A stretch of 64,000 nt of DNA from Brachynemurus nebulosus (taxonomy: Eukaryota; Arthropoda; Insecta; Neuroptera; Myrmeleontidae). The position numbers and the translations under genes were made by a program. Shown here piece after piece: positions 1 to 11,543 of this stretch. Location: assembly GCA_035578155.1 (NCBI GenBank), contig JAPWDM010000004.1, forward strand, positions 33,683,887 through 33,747,886, written 5' to 3'. How positions within the stretch are numbered: position 1 is the first letter of the stretch; each line of letters opens with the position of its first letter. Below the pieces are notes generated by a model. The model made no database searches. It saw only the letters and a list, made by a program, of their open reading frames with translations, and was not told where the DNA came from.

Positions 1-328
1 TCTGGCGGTCAAATATTACTACGGTAGTAATGAAAATACTACATATGGCGACACTGAACTTATCATTCTTATTTATACTTACCATATTATTAATTATGTA
101 AGTTGTTGTTGTTATTTATATATCGTTACTGAAATACCTTGTTACTATTATTGATACTCATACATTTTATTATTGTTTTGTGATTTACATATATGTTGCT
201 ATTATTTTTTATATATAATTTTGTTTTGTTTTTGTTATTGTTATATAATTATTACTAATATGTTTTGCTAATATTATTGTATTCTCTCCGACTTATTCGA
301 GAGCACTTTTGTGTTATAAAGAATAAAG
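1..328 (+). other. AT-rich stretch, possible retroelement 3' end
   Basis: No reading frame is visible. The end of the stretch (about 285-328) has a short CTCTC/GAGAG hairpin, then AATAAA and a (TTA)n tail, which resembles the 3' end of a non-LTR element, but no protein supports this. Confidence 0.3.
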
Positions 329-334
329 CTTATT

Positions 335-365
<31 letters not shown>

Positions 366-366
366 T
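329..366. repeat. (TTA)n/(TA)n microsatellite
   Basis: A run of ATT units passes straight into a run of TA units. Confidence 0.9.
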
Positions 367-559
367 AATTTTAAAATGACTTATCTGTTTAATAATACAA
401 TGAAAGGCAATAGTAAAAGTTAATTTTAAAATTTTAAACAATAGATAAAGGATTTTAAGGTATCATAAAACACTTGGTCCACAAAACGTGGAATATGAAG
501 TTTCTTGAAAAATAATGTAATTTATTTGTTAGTGTTTTATTAACTTTCACGATAACAAG

Positions 560-754
560 CAGGGCCGTGGAGAGAAATGACGGGGGCCCCCAGAATAAAG
601 CACGTCTCTTAAAGATTTCTCCCTCCAAAAATAAATAATGAGTACCAAAAATCAAACAAGTTAGACAGGCACCTACTGACCACTACGGGCCCCCTCTTTC
701 AGTCCGGGCCCCGGGGGCTACAACCCCTTCTACCCCACGCTCTCGTCGGGCTTG
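560..754. mobile_element. 195-bp hAT-type MITE with 8-bp target duplication
   Basis: ATAACAAG stands directly on both sides (552-559 and 755-762), an 8-bp target-site duplication as hAT elements make. The termini are imperfect inverted repeats: CAGGGCCGTGGAGAG on the left against CAAGCCCGACGAGAG read in from the right (11 of 15 match). The inside is GC-rich relative to the surroundings and has no coding capacity. It lies about 60 bp upstream of the Tc1-like remnant. Confidence 0.7.
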
Positions 755-813
755 ATAACAAGAAGCTGCTGAGTATTGTTTATTTGTGTAGTAGAGACAG
801 TTTGCAATGCGAA

Positions 814-1263
814 ATGCCGAAACAACGAGAACTTAACACAGAAACACGGATAAAAATCCAGATTTTATATGAAGAAGGGAAGACTCAAATAGAGATTGCT
901 AAATTAATAAAAGTTTGACGATGTGCAGTACAATCTACCATTAAAAGGTTCGCGGGGACTAGCTCTCGCACAAACAAAATGAGAACGGGCAGAAAACGCG
1001 TTACTACTGACCGCCAGGTTAGAAAACTTATCCGTGACTCACTTAAGGAGCGCAAAAAAACTTCTTCTGAGCTCGCTGCAGCCTCATCGGAGGACATTGG
1101 GAAACCAATTAGTTCTCGAGCTGTAAGAAGAAGAATCACGCAAGCAGGGTTAAAAAGCCGCAAAGCCAGGAAGAAGCCTCGGTTCTCCGACAACAACAAG
1201 AAAAATCGTGTGGAAATAAGTCTCCGTAAGAAAACAGTGGGTAGATCTCACTTATGTAATTAA
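814..1263 (+). pseudogene. Tc1-like transposase, N-terminal remnant
   Basis: The frame opens with MPKQRELNTETRIKIQIL and continues with a helix-turn-helix of the kind Tc1-like transposases use to bind their terminal repeats (EEGKTQIEIAKLIKV), then a second basic helical part (TGRKRVTTDRQVRKLIRDSL, SSRAVRRRITQAGLKSRKA). A TGA at 916-918 interrupts the frame in the first helix-turn-helix. After RFSDNNKKNRVEI the expected catalytic domain is missing: the frame runs out at 1263, about 150 codons in, where intact family members have about 340. No DDE/D residues are present and no flanking terminal repeats were found, so this is a dead fragment. An 8-bp-TSD MITE lies just upstream. Confidence 0.75.
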
Positions 1264-3049
1264 TATTTGCCAGCAAATTTGAACCAAAAGTGTTTTTTAA
1301 CAGAAAAAATTCGATACTAAAATTATTCGATAAGTTTCGATACTATTTTATTAATCCGGCTCTGACCATCTCATGTTTGTAAGATAAATTTTCTGTTTTT
1401 AAAAAAAGATCTGGGAAACACGTTTACGACCTAAGCATGTTTACATAATTTTATTGAATTTTAGTCAATAAAATTATTTTGCACCTTTGATTTTAATAAG
1501 GTATTTATGCATAATTTAGTCAGGGTCGTACTTATAAAAATTTTGAAGCAACATCTAGCCAGTTAATATGCGATTTTCTCAAACTGTTAATTCCGAAAAA
1601 ATTCTTATGGTTTTAGTGTCTACAGGGTGATATGAGTTACCCCTCAAAAGGATAAGAGTTATTTAATTTCCACCCTGTATACATACTTATATATAGATAT
1701 ATATTGTTTAGCTCTAGCCTCCCCCTCCATCTATTCTCAAAAATTGGCCTAATGATCAACTCACAAAACGCTTCATCGAAAATCCTATTAAAATAACTCG
1801 AATAGTACTGGAATCGCATTAAGGGCACGCGGGGCCGAGCGGCAAAATTTTGGAATTAGGGTTTCTTTGCTCGTCACTTTTTTTTGTAGAAATTTTTAGG
1901 AGGATGGCAAAATTTTGTAGAATTGTTTAGGAGCTATGTATTTTCAATAAGGATTATCTTCATAGTTGATGCCTAAAAAAATATCAAATGGTACGTTTTG
2001 TCGCTGTACTATTAAACACTAAAACGCTTCACAGATAAATATTGACCCAAGTGGTACGTTTTGTCCTGTATTCGTGGGCTTGTGTCCAACATGCCATTCG
2101 GTAAAGACCACACTGGGATGATTCCATATTGTAATTCCATGCTTCCATTTGAGTACAACGTAAAAATGATAGAACAAATAAAAAAAAATTTGAACAAGTC
2201 AACAAAATAAAATCTCCAAATTATGAGAAATGATAATTTAAAAAAATTAAAACGTTCACATAAATACCAAAGACACACATAACTTTATCATAATCTTCAA
2301 TTCAAATTTAAATAAAATGAAGACGAAATTTATTTAGTTATATTTAACTATTTTAATGAAATCAGCTAGTAAAAATCTTTGATTTGACTCATTAATAAAT
2401 TTTCAAAAACTTAAATTACTAGTCAAAAATAAAAATACCTAAAAATCCCCAATAGGTTAAGATGTCAACAAATTCCTTGCTTCACCAGCCCATGTTTTTT
2501 TAGTAAAATATGAAATAAGTATTGTAAAATTGTTAAATATTCCACTATTCTTTACACTTTATTGTTAATTTCAAGTAATGTAATCTAACAATCAAACATA
2601 ATAGGTTCCAAATTTTTGACAGGTGCTCCAGTTATTATATATTAATATTAAAATGCAAATGTTTTTACCGTTCATACTATAAATAGGCGTCCGTTGGTAA
2701 AGTTAGGAATTGTTAATAGATCCTAATTTTACCAAACCTATAGTAACCATTACTTATTTACCAAATTATTCGATAATGCGCGAGTAAATAAATGTGAAAA
2801 TTATTTCTAAATACTTACGACTTATGAGATTATGTAATTTTTCATATGATAATAAACTTACCTACTTAAATTTTATAGTTTCTGATATATCAACTAGAGT
2901 TTACATACATTTTGAAAACAGGAATATACCATATAAACTGAAAAAAGTTAATGATTTAAAGAAACGGTAGTGTTGCCGTTGGTAGTGTTATAAAAAACTG
3001 GTATCTAGTTTGTTAGATATAGCTGTGTCACTAAAAGCAAAACGTTATA
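1264..3049. other. AT-rich DNA without recognisable gene
   Basis: Short random frames only. No coding pattern, terminal repeat pair or RNA structure was recognised. Confidence 0.6.
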
Positions 3050-4736
3050 CCCAGTCAACATTCTGACGTCTTAATAAATTCATAAAGAATTCATATTTCT
3101 GATTTGGACGTCAGAAAACAAGTTCAGAAAGATGTCTTTATGAATTCATAAAGATATCTTATGCGTCGATTTATGAACAGATTATGAAGTCTTAAATATG
3201 ATGTCTTAAAGAATTCTTTTTTCTGACTTCAGAATTGCGATGTCTTAAACAGCTCATATTTCTGATGTCTGAAAAAAGATATCTAAATTGAGAATTCATT
3301 ATTAAGAAGTTATATTTCTGACTTCAGAATTATGATGTCTTAAATAGTTCATATTTCTGACGTCTTAAAGAATTCATATTTCTAACTTCAGAATTAGCTC
3401 ATATTTCTGACGTCTTAAACAGCTCATATTTCTGACGTCTTAAACAGCTCATATTTCTGACGTCTTAAACAGCTCATATTTCTGACGTCTTAAACAGCTC
3501 ATATTTCTGACGTCTTAAAAAAGATGATTTTAAGAGGACTATACCAAGAATTCGTTGAAAATATTAAGCGTAATGTACGAAATAAAGGAATATAATTAAT
3601 TTAGTTAATTTTATTTATTTACATAACGTATATTAAATGTATTTAAAATATTAACATTTAAGATTAAATTTACTCCAGTATTTTATCAGGAAATGTCACA
3701 ATTTGTACACTAGTCACAATAGAAACAGTCAAAAACACTAACTAACCATACTCAATATCCCATTAAACCACAAATTATCATAACTTTTTAAATTAACACT
3801 ATTATAAATTCACTTCCTTCAATTCATTTTCACTTTAAATAATTTTCTTTAAGCTACCATATTTTATTTTTGTTTAGTACACCATCACTATCATTTCTAT
3901 CTTGTGCTAAATTTCTCTCTTATTTTAATCTTCTATTTTTTTGACTTTTGAATAAATATTGAAATGGTTTTCTATTGGGCATTATGTTGTTAACGTTGTC
4001 AACAAAAAATATTAATTTTAATACATTACACTGTTCGTTTGTTTTTTGTTTTTTCCTTACATCCGAAATATGAACTAATTAAGAAGTCTTAATAATGAAG
4101 TCATAAATAAGAGCTGTTTAAGACATCAGAAATATGAGTTCAAAAAGTAGTCAGAAATAAGAACTGTTTAAGACATCAGAAATATGAATTCATAAAGTAG
4201 TCAGAAATAAGAACGGTTTAAGACATCATATTTCTGATGTCTTAAATAAGACTTCTTTATGAATTCATTTAGATGTCCTAATATTGTTTAAATTATTTTT
4301 GTTAGTGGTTTCTATAGAAAAAATAATATATTTATAGGATATTTTTTTAAGACATCAGAAATATGAGTTAATTCTGAAGTCAGAAATATGAATTCTTTAA
4401 GACATCATATTTATGAAGTCTTAAACAGCTCCTAAATCGACGCATAAGATATCTTTATGAATTCATAAAGATATCTTTCTGATAATGTTTTTTGACATCT
4501 TAAATATGACACCTTTAAGACATCTTTAAGAAGTCTTATTTAAGAAGTCCGAAAGATGTCAGAAAAAATATGTCTATTTGATATCATTAAATTGAATTCA
4601 TATTTTAGATATCTTTAAGAACTCTTATTTCTGACTTCTTAAAAAAGATGTCTTAAAGATGTCATATTTACAGTTCAGAAAGATGTCAGAAAAAAGACTT
4701 CATAAAGACATCTTTCTGACTTTTGTGCTCACTGGG
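3050..4736. mobile_element. 1.69-kb fold-back element built from palindromic units
   Basis: The ends are inverted (CCCAGTCA at 3050, TGACTTTTGTGCTCACTGGG at 4717-4736) and flanked by TA on each side. Both arms (about 3060-3530 and 4070-4720) are made of recombined short words such as TTCTGACGTCTTAA, ATTTCTGACTTCAG and GATATCTTTATG, which pair with their complements in the other arm. The middle (about 3540-4060) is ordinary AT-rich DNA. A palindrome centred on GAATTC lies near 4445-4476, with a close relative near 3135-3165. No frame encodes a transposase, so the element is non-autonomous. Its superfamily is not clear; the TA flanks are only suggestive. Confidence 0.6.
3396..3520 (+). repeat. 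25-bp tandem repeat, five units
   Basis: The unit AGCTCATATTTCTGACGTCT plus TAAAC repeats exactly at 3396, 3421, 3446, 3471 and 3496, inside the left arm of the fold-back element. There are no spacers. Confidence 0.9.
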
Positions 4737-4779
4737 TAGGTATTATAAGCCATGAAATTTTAATTTTTTTAACACAAAG

Positions 4780-5250
4780 GGAGTGTCCATAAACATGAAG
4801 CCTAACGAGGAGGGGGGGGGGGTACATAGAGAGACAACTTAAAAAATTGTTTAAAAAGTTAAAATTCTTTAAAGAAAAAGATGACAACAGCTATTTGTAT
4901 TTATAAACTATATTTTGTCTTTATCTAATAAATGACAAGATATATGTATTTGTTAAAGGAATGCCAACTTTGAATCAGTAATAAACAAAGATACACTAAA
5001 CCTTTAATATCTTGTTGTTACACTCTTATCAATTGTTTATATTGGAGTTTTTGTTGTCATAGATCACAGTTGTCTACAACATACTTGCTTCAAAAATAGG
5101 TACATAGTTGGCCATCCATGTATATTACTGACAAAAAGCTACACTAAACTACATGGTAGGAGGGAGGCTCAAGACAAAAGTCACCTTTAATTAGTCTACA
5201 TGAGAGGGGGAAGTCAAAATGAAACTAAGTACATAGTTTATGGACGCTGC
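4780..5250. mobile_element. 471-bp MITE with 5-bp direct repeats
   Basis: Inverted termini GGAGTGTCCATAAAC (4780) and GTTTATGGACGCTGC (to 5250) match at 13 of 15 positions, and CAAAG stands immediately outside on both sides (4775-4779, 5251-5255). A G-run lies near the left end. It is non-coding and its superfamily was not determined. Confidence 0.6.
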
Positions 5251-5255
5251 CAAAG

Positions 5256-6165
5256 TGTAGTATGGTAGAATTAAGTACAATAGGTAAAGTTAGTGGGTTT
5301 TACGGTATTTCACAAAGGAACCTTACTGAAGTCTGCTACCCACTCACTTGAATAATACTTACCTTATACGTTTATTAAGTAATTTAACATCATAATATCT
5401 ATTACCATCCGCTCTCACTGTGGTTAGATAACAAACTGCGAATTTGACTCCAGTCAGCACTGACATCACAATCATGTTCTATTACAATATTTATTGTATT
5501 TCACATTCACGATGTTGTGCGCGGAGGGAGCAGTCATCCACACGTACTTCTTTAATTGTCAAGTCAACGAACTGATTAGAGGATTTTTAGCTGGTATAAC
5601 AACTTTTTTATTCAAACTACAAATGTACAAATGACCTACACCATGCTTTCAAGATCAAAAACACATAAATGCTCATGTTGTTAAATTAGGTGTGTTTAAG
5701 TGACAAATGGTTTCTTCGATTTAATAAAACATTGTTTCTTTTTTGTCTTGAAAAATGTTTTCATTTGAATTTAAGAAACACTTTTCGCACAACCACACAT
5801 TTTTAAGGGGGTGAAACCACCTCTTCAGCTGTCGACTTGAAAATTTAAAAATTCCGACATTTTATTCACATATCACATAAGAATGGATTCATAATTTTTT
5901 TTTTGCTTCCATATACATTTATAGGGCTGGAAATTAGAAATTAGAAACAAAAATTTACAAAATTTTCTTTACATGTGCTACACAGTTATCTAGTACACTA
6001 TTTAAAAGCTATCTGTATTGCAAAAAAATATACGTTAATGGTTTATTAACTGATTATGGCTCAAATTTATCGCAGTAATGAAATTGATGAAAAAAATGTT
6101 CGAAGCACAAATATAGGGTAGTATAAAAATGCACGTCCATGTGGTTCAAGTCCATGTTCAAATGT
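5256..6165. other. AT-rich DNA without recognisable gene
   Basis: No supported frame or repeat pair was seen here. Confidence 0.5.
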
Positions 6166-6575
6166 ACGTTCAAGTGGTTCAAGTGTATATAATTTGATTT
6201 GATTTTGAGTTCAATACGGAGCTAATTGTATCTTCATGTATGTCAGAGTCAAAGAGGGTTTTTTGTGTTTGACAGAAAAATTGTTTATCATTACTAGGAA
6301 ACTGGTGCTATATTACAACAAGTATTGTACCCGTAACTTTACCATAGTTTTCGATTAAAATTTGAAAAAATAGTTTAGTTACAGCAATTACATTTAAATA
6401 TATTTTTAAATATGTATATTAGATGAAAATTATAAATATTATGTAGAAGTATACCATTTAATTATTCTCTTTATTTTATAATCATTTAGTAATATTAACT
6501 CAATAAAAACACAATTAGCTCCGTACAGAACTCAAAAATCAGATCAAATTATATACACTTGAACCACTTAAACGT
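6166..6575. mobile_element. 410-bp MITE with about 65-bp inverted repeats
   Basis: The first about 65 bp (GTTCAAGTGGTTCAAGTGTA onward) and the last about 65 bp (ending TACACTTGAACCACTTAAAC) are near-complementary through to the shared GGAGCTAATTGT word. The interior is AT-rich and non-coding. Its right edge is where the RT homology of the neighbouring CR1-like fragment stops, so it probably inserted into, or next to, that element. Confidence 0.65.
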
Positions 6576-7299
6576 AAAATTTCGTTGGATTCTAGATAGT
6601 CACAAATGCGAACCTTTAGAGCCTTTTCAAAAATTTTACCGAAAATCGGTACTAGAGAAATAGGTCTATAGTTGGTTAATAGGTTCATAGAGCCATTTTT
6701 GTGTATTGGTATCACTCTAGAAATTTTTAGAGCCGATGGAAAGTAGTTGTGTTTAATACATTGATTAATAAGTTTAGTTAGAGGGATACATATATCGTTT
6801 CCAATACATTTCACAATTTTACTATTAAGCCCGTACATATCTTTACTAGAAGAATTTTTTAATGCAAAAATTATATCTCTAATTTCAATAAACGAAACTT
6901 CATTAAAATCAAAGTCTGGTGATACCCTGTTCTTTGCACTTATGAAGGTGTGACTATTGAGATTAACATTAGGCTGCAGACCATACCTTGGCAAATCATT
7001 GAGAATATTTCCTGCTACATTAGTGAAAAATTTATTGAACACATCAGGAGACACCGAGTCTTCTAGCTGGTGCAATTTGGAACCACCTCTGAAACTATTT
7101 ACAAGTTGCCAGGTAGATTTGGTAAGCAATGTACGCGTTATATGCGTTTAGCTTACAATTAGCTGTGTTTAATGCGTTTCGATACTTGGCACGATATTTT
7201 TTCATTAATTGGGTTAATTCAAGTGAATTTAAGGATTTAGCTAAGTCATATATTAACTGGAGTATATCTCACATCGCTTTTATTGTTCTCATTTTTTGT

Positions 7300-7387
<88 letters not shown>

Positions 7388-7745
7388 CTTTTAATTCACC
7401 ATTAAACCAGCTTACTTTAACAGTGTATCTATTACCATTGATTCTTTTGGTAGGGAAAGAGGTGTTTATTCCGTGGGTAATATGATCAAGGAAATAGCTA
7501 AATTTAGTATCAATATCTAAATCATTATTTTGTACAAAGTCCCAGTTAATGCTTTGAATATAATTATTTAAGTTACATAACCCCTCTGGTTAGTAATGGG
7601 TCTAGTAACAATGTTTACCGGCTTTTTAGAGAGACGGGTTACACATAGACTTATTAAAACAGATAAATGATCGGACAGACTTGTGTCTAAAGTAAATGCT
7701 CTGTAGGTAGTATTATATTATCAAGGCCGTAGGACTCCAGATAAT
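6576..7745 (-). pseudogene. CR1/Jockey-like non-LTR element, EN-RT fragment
   Basis: Read on the minus strand from about 7700, the frames give an endonuclease C-terminus (LDTSLSDHLSVLIS, with the SDH motif), the linker (NNYIQSINWDFVQNND ... SWFNGELKA) and then, from about 7129, the finger part of a reverse transcriptase (KNSSSKDMYGLNSKIVK, SRVIPIHKNGSMNLLTNYRP, ISLVPIFGKIFEKA). This is the usual gene order of Jockey-superfamily ORF2. The fragment is cut off before the catalytic D and DD motifs, where the MITE at 6166-6575 begins. Frameshifts and a long (TA)n at about 7303-7386 interrupt the linker. The assignment to CR1 or a Daphne/L2-like relative rests on general resemblance only. It is not functional. 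Confidence 0.7.
7303..7386. repeat. (TA)n microsatellite
   Basis: An uninterrupted run of TA dinucleotides inside the CR1-like fragment; it accounts for the poly-Ile/Tyr frames seen on both strands. Confidence 0.95.
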
Positions 7746-7747
7746 AA

Positions 7748-7816
<69 letters not shown>
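7748..7816. repeat. (TA)n microsatellite
   Basis: An uninterrupted TA run at the upstream edge of the CR1-like fragment and just before a dispersed repeat copy. Confidence 0.95.
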
Positions 7817-7823
<7 letters not shown>

Positions 7824-7845
7824 GACCCCTTAAGAAAAAAATAAA

Positions 7846-8160
7846 ACATCCCAGTCGCAGCATCCTGCATAATACAGAGAATTTCCGTTTACAAAAATTA
7901 GTTGACATAGAATTATTGTTCAAGAATCTTTTTTATGTGATTTTTTCTCCTCTTTGCAACGGTGTAAGAAAATATGGCAAAAACTTGAGGAAATTTTGGC
8001 AAAAAACTTATTTTATCCACAAAAATTTTTATGCAAAAATGCCTAAAAAGCCTTTTTGGACTTCCAACATTGTCACCAAATTTCGTAAAAACAGGATGTT
8101 TCGTTCGAAAGTTATCGCGCAGATATAAATTTTAATGAATGTCATTTTTAGGCTTCTAGG
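7846..8160 (+). repeat. Dispersed repeat 'C' (diverged copy)
   Basis: Landmarks in order: CGCAGCATCCTGCATAA, TTTTTATGTGATTTTTTC, CCAAATTTCGTAAAAACAGG, TTCGAAAGTTATCGCGC, then ATATAAATTTTAATGAAT. The same order occurs at 15074-15567 (as a hairpin), about 16340-16850 and, reversed, about 62765-63305. Where other copies carry a long (TA)n, this one has only ATATA. Confidence 0.65.
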
Positions 8161-8892
8161 GACTTTAAAACAAATTATTTATTTCTATCATAGTTTCGGG
8201 CTCAAGTCGCGTCAAGACAGTGACTCTAGTAGCTGAATTTGCGATTCGAAAATTCGCTTAAAAAACCTATTTAAGCTACATACTGCATTACAAAATATCT
8301 GACTGTGTGGCCCGCTAAAAATTATTTTACAAATTTTTTCACAAAATGACGTCCATTTAAAAAAAATAATTTTCTTGCCTCCTTTTCTCAATTTTTGAAA
8401 TTTTTTAAGAATAGTTAAAAAAAAAATCCCAAAAACCCCTACGTCGGGCCAATTTTGATAGTATTAAGAAGATCTGTACCAAATTTCAAGTAAATCGGTG
8501 CATTAGAACTTGAGATATCATGTCAACCATATTGAAAAAAGTAGTTTCGAGTAATTTATATTAAAAATTTGAATTTAACACTGAAAAGATACACAATACA
8601 CAGGAAAAAAATAACAATAACTCCGAAAATAATTCGAATTTCCATAAATCCTTTTAGGGTCTTATTCTTAAAGGTCTAAGCTTTGAAAATATGAAAAAAA
8701 TTTGGATTTTTTCGAATTTCTAGACTAGAATACTGCCTTAAAGAAATTGTTAAAAAAGAATCCGCTATGTTGAGATAAAGAAAATACAAAAATTGTTTCC
8801 CAATAACTAGCCATTTTTGGAAATACCAATAATTATGTCATTTTGGGACATAAAAATATTCAAATTTCGTTAGACATTTACACAATAAACTC
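8161..8892. other. AT-rich DNA without recognisable gene
   Basis: No supported frame. Some short words resemble repeat C flanks, but no clear boundary is visible. Confidence 0.5.
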
Positions 8893-10896
8893 AAAAAGGG
8901 CATAGCCGGGTAAGATAGGGAAGACGGCCCTTGACGCAAAATTGGTTGTTTTTAAAGGAAATAATACTTCTTAGCGCCAGACACATTCTTGCCAAATTTC
9001 AACCCTTCAATGCTAATAGTTTATGAATACACAAAAAGACAAAAATTTTCGAAAAAAATTTTTATTGACGAAATTACTGAGCCGATTTATTCGAGTTTAA
9101 TATATATTGTGTACCTACCTTAGGCAAAATAATTAAAAAAAAATTAACGTTATATCCCTTTATTATACTAATTTTTTAAAATTTTTTAATTTAAGTAATT
9201 TTTCTTTTGGCATTCACGTGTCAGCGACACCAACCATTTTTTGTTCAATAATATGTCTCTGAGTACTCTATAATATGTATTTTTATGAAAAAATTTTAGT
9301 TGGTAGAACATAATAATATTTAAATATAAATGCATGCCATGTTTGGTACTACATATATTACTTATGTATAAAAAGGACTATAAAGTAAAATATCTGCCGT
9401 ATTTCCAAAATAATTACATACGATCATAACTACGATAAATTAGTTTAAATTTACAAAAGTCAAACATTACCTGCCGTTTGTCTTTTTTTACTAATAAAAC
9501 ATAATAGACATTGATTTCTCCTTTGTTAAAGTTTTCTCCTTTGTAAGACATGAAGTGAAACTTTACTAGCTCAGACACCACGTCTTACGACGTCAACAAT
9601 TTAATATAAAGTATATTAGCTATCAAAATAGTATATCAGTTGGTCATTTAGTCATAATTCGTCATGAATAGTCATAGTGTTAACAAATGAAGACAAACGG
9701 CAGATAAACCTAGACGTTTATTTAAACTTGTTTGTCGTAGTTATGAACGTATGTAACTATATTACAGAAAAAATTCACTTTCTGCACACTCCAAGAAGTG
9801 CAACAAAAATATCAAGTGAGAGGGGCGAGCAACATATTGCGTACACATGTACATGACTTTCTTAAATATGTGCGTATGTTCAGATCATTTACTTGCCAAA
9901 AACGGTTCATGTATCTTCAAGTTAGTTACATATACATGTAATTTACCTACATATTGTTATAACTACAACAGGTTTTAGGTGAACTGTTGTTATTACTATA
10001 CATTGTTGAAGTATTTTGTTGCAATTTATTAAGTTAATGTTTATTATTATTAAAACAATATAACATTTAAGACGTATTATTATTATTATTATCTTTATTT
10101 AAATAAAGTTTCTAAAACTTTATGTTAATTAAGCTGTTAATTATGTTAATTAATTAAACTTTATGTAAAATTTTGTTGAGTTAGATGTAACTTTATTTAG
10201 TAAGTATGCTGGGATAATTTTATTGATTTCATTCACATATTCAGATTCATAGCAGAATTAACCTTGAAAAAAATTTTTTTTTATACAACCTAAAACATAT
10301 TTTTTATAACAAATCAGAATATATTTTTTAGACTCAGGGGGGAAGGGAACATTTTGTTGCACTTCTTGGAGTTCTGCTGTGTTTTAGAATTAAGGCAGAT
10401 ACTTTATGGTCCTTTTTATACATATGTAATATATGTAGTACCAAACATGGCATGCATTTATATTCAAATATTAATATGTTCTACCAACTAAAATTTTTCC
10501 ATAAAAATACATGTTATAGAATACTAAGAGACGTATTATTGAATAAAAAATGGTGGGTGTCGCTAACGCGTAAGTCCAAAAAAAAAAAAAAAATTTACTT
10601 AAATTAAAAAATTTAAAAAAATTACTATAATAAAGGGATATAACGTTAATTTTTTTTTATTACTTTTCCTAAGGTGAGTACACAATATATATTAAATTCA
10701 AATAAATCGGCTCAGTAATTACGTTAAAAAAAATTTTTTTCGAAAATTTTTGTCTTTTTGTGTATTTATAAACTATTAGCTTTGGAGGGTTGAAATTTGG
10801 CAGGTATGTATCTGGGGCTAAGAAGTATTATTTCCTATAAAAACAAATTTGCGGCAAGGGCCGTTTTTCCTATCTTACCCAACTATACCCTTTTTT
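8893..10896. mobile_element. 2-kb inverted-repeat element with about 500-bp arms
   Basis: The left arm (8893 to about 9400, starting AAAGGGCATAGCCGGGTAAG) is the reverse complement, with scattered differences, of the right arm (about 10380-10896, ending TAAGTTGGG-type bases near AACTATACCC). Both arms share the words ATTACTGAGCCGATTTATT and GGCATGCATTTATAT in opposite orientation. An inner inverted pair, CTCCAAGAAGTGCAACAAAA at about 9788 and its complement at about 10355, shows the arms once ran further in. The interior has no coding frame. This looks like a non-autonomous long-TIR or fold-back element; no superfamily is assigned. Confidence 0.7.
9405..9770. mobile_element. about 365-bp TIR element nested in the left arm
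   Basis: This segment is absent from the matching position of the right arm. It has its own inverted ends of about 80 bp: TTACATACGATCATAACTAC near 9411 and GTAGTTATGAACGTATGTAA near 9737, with CTGCCGTTTGTCTT and its complement marking the inner limits. It is non-coding. Confidence 0.55.
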
Positions 10897-11535
10897 CTTC
10901 TTGGGGAATATTATTAAATATTGAAAATGTAAATTTTTAAGTTGTGTCTCTCTTTCTGTATACCGACGGTATTATAAACAACTTCTCTTAAATTCTTAAA
11001 AATATGTATATTCATACAATTTATTAAACTTATCAAGTTATCAATAATAGATACATTACGTACCTAAATGTTTACCATTAACGAGAAAGATATGTCTTTA
11101 TAAATGTGTAGGCTTCTAGATATAAAATCCATTATCTATACATAGATAGGTATAACTTTGTCTTAATCAAAATAATTATAGACTCCTACCGCGTTATAAT
11201 TTTCTTATAAATAATATTTCTTAGATAATTGTCATCCTCAAATAAAAAAATATAATTTAGATCTGCTGCATTTGGCAGATTGTTGAGGCGTGACAATATT
11301 ATATAGTGAGTCGATTTAGTTAGTCGCTTTTATACCTACGGATAAATTATCATTTACGATATCTACGATTACAAGAATGAAACACAGCATGAAATTTTTT
11401 GAACATAACAGTAATAATATACATTGTAGATATTTGTTTAATTTATGAAAGTAACTGATTATGTCAAATAAATATGAGAATATAAGGAAGTTTGAAAATA
11501 CGTCATGTAAGAAATAAATAGACCTTATGTTTTGA
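10897..11535. other. AT-rich DNA without recognisable gene
   Basis: No supported frame or repeat structure. Confidence 0.5.
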
Positions 11536-11543
11536 CTTCTAAC

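Noticed and set aside
3396..3520. Regular short repeats, CRISPR-like at first sight
   Set aside because: The 25-bp units are directly adjacent with no spacers, in a eukaryotic fold-back element.
7129..7485. Frame with long Tyr/Ile stretch
   Set aside because: It is translation of (TA)n in the CR1-like fragment; the neighbouring residues belong to the antisense strand of RT and linker.
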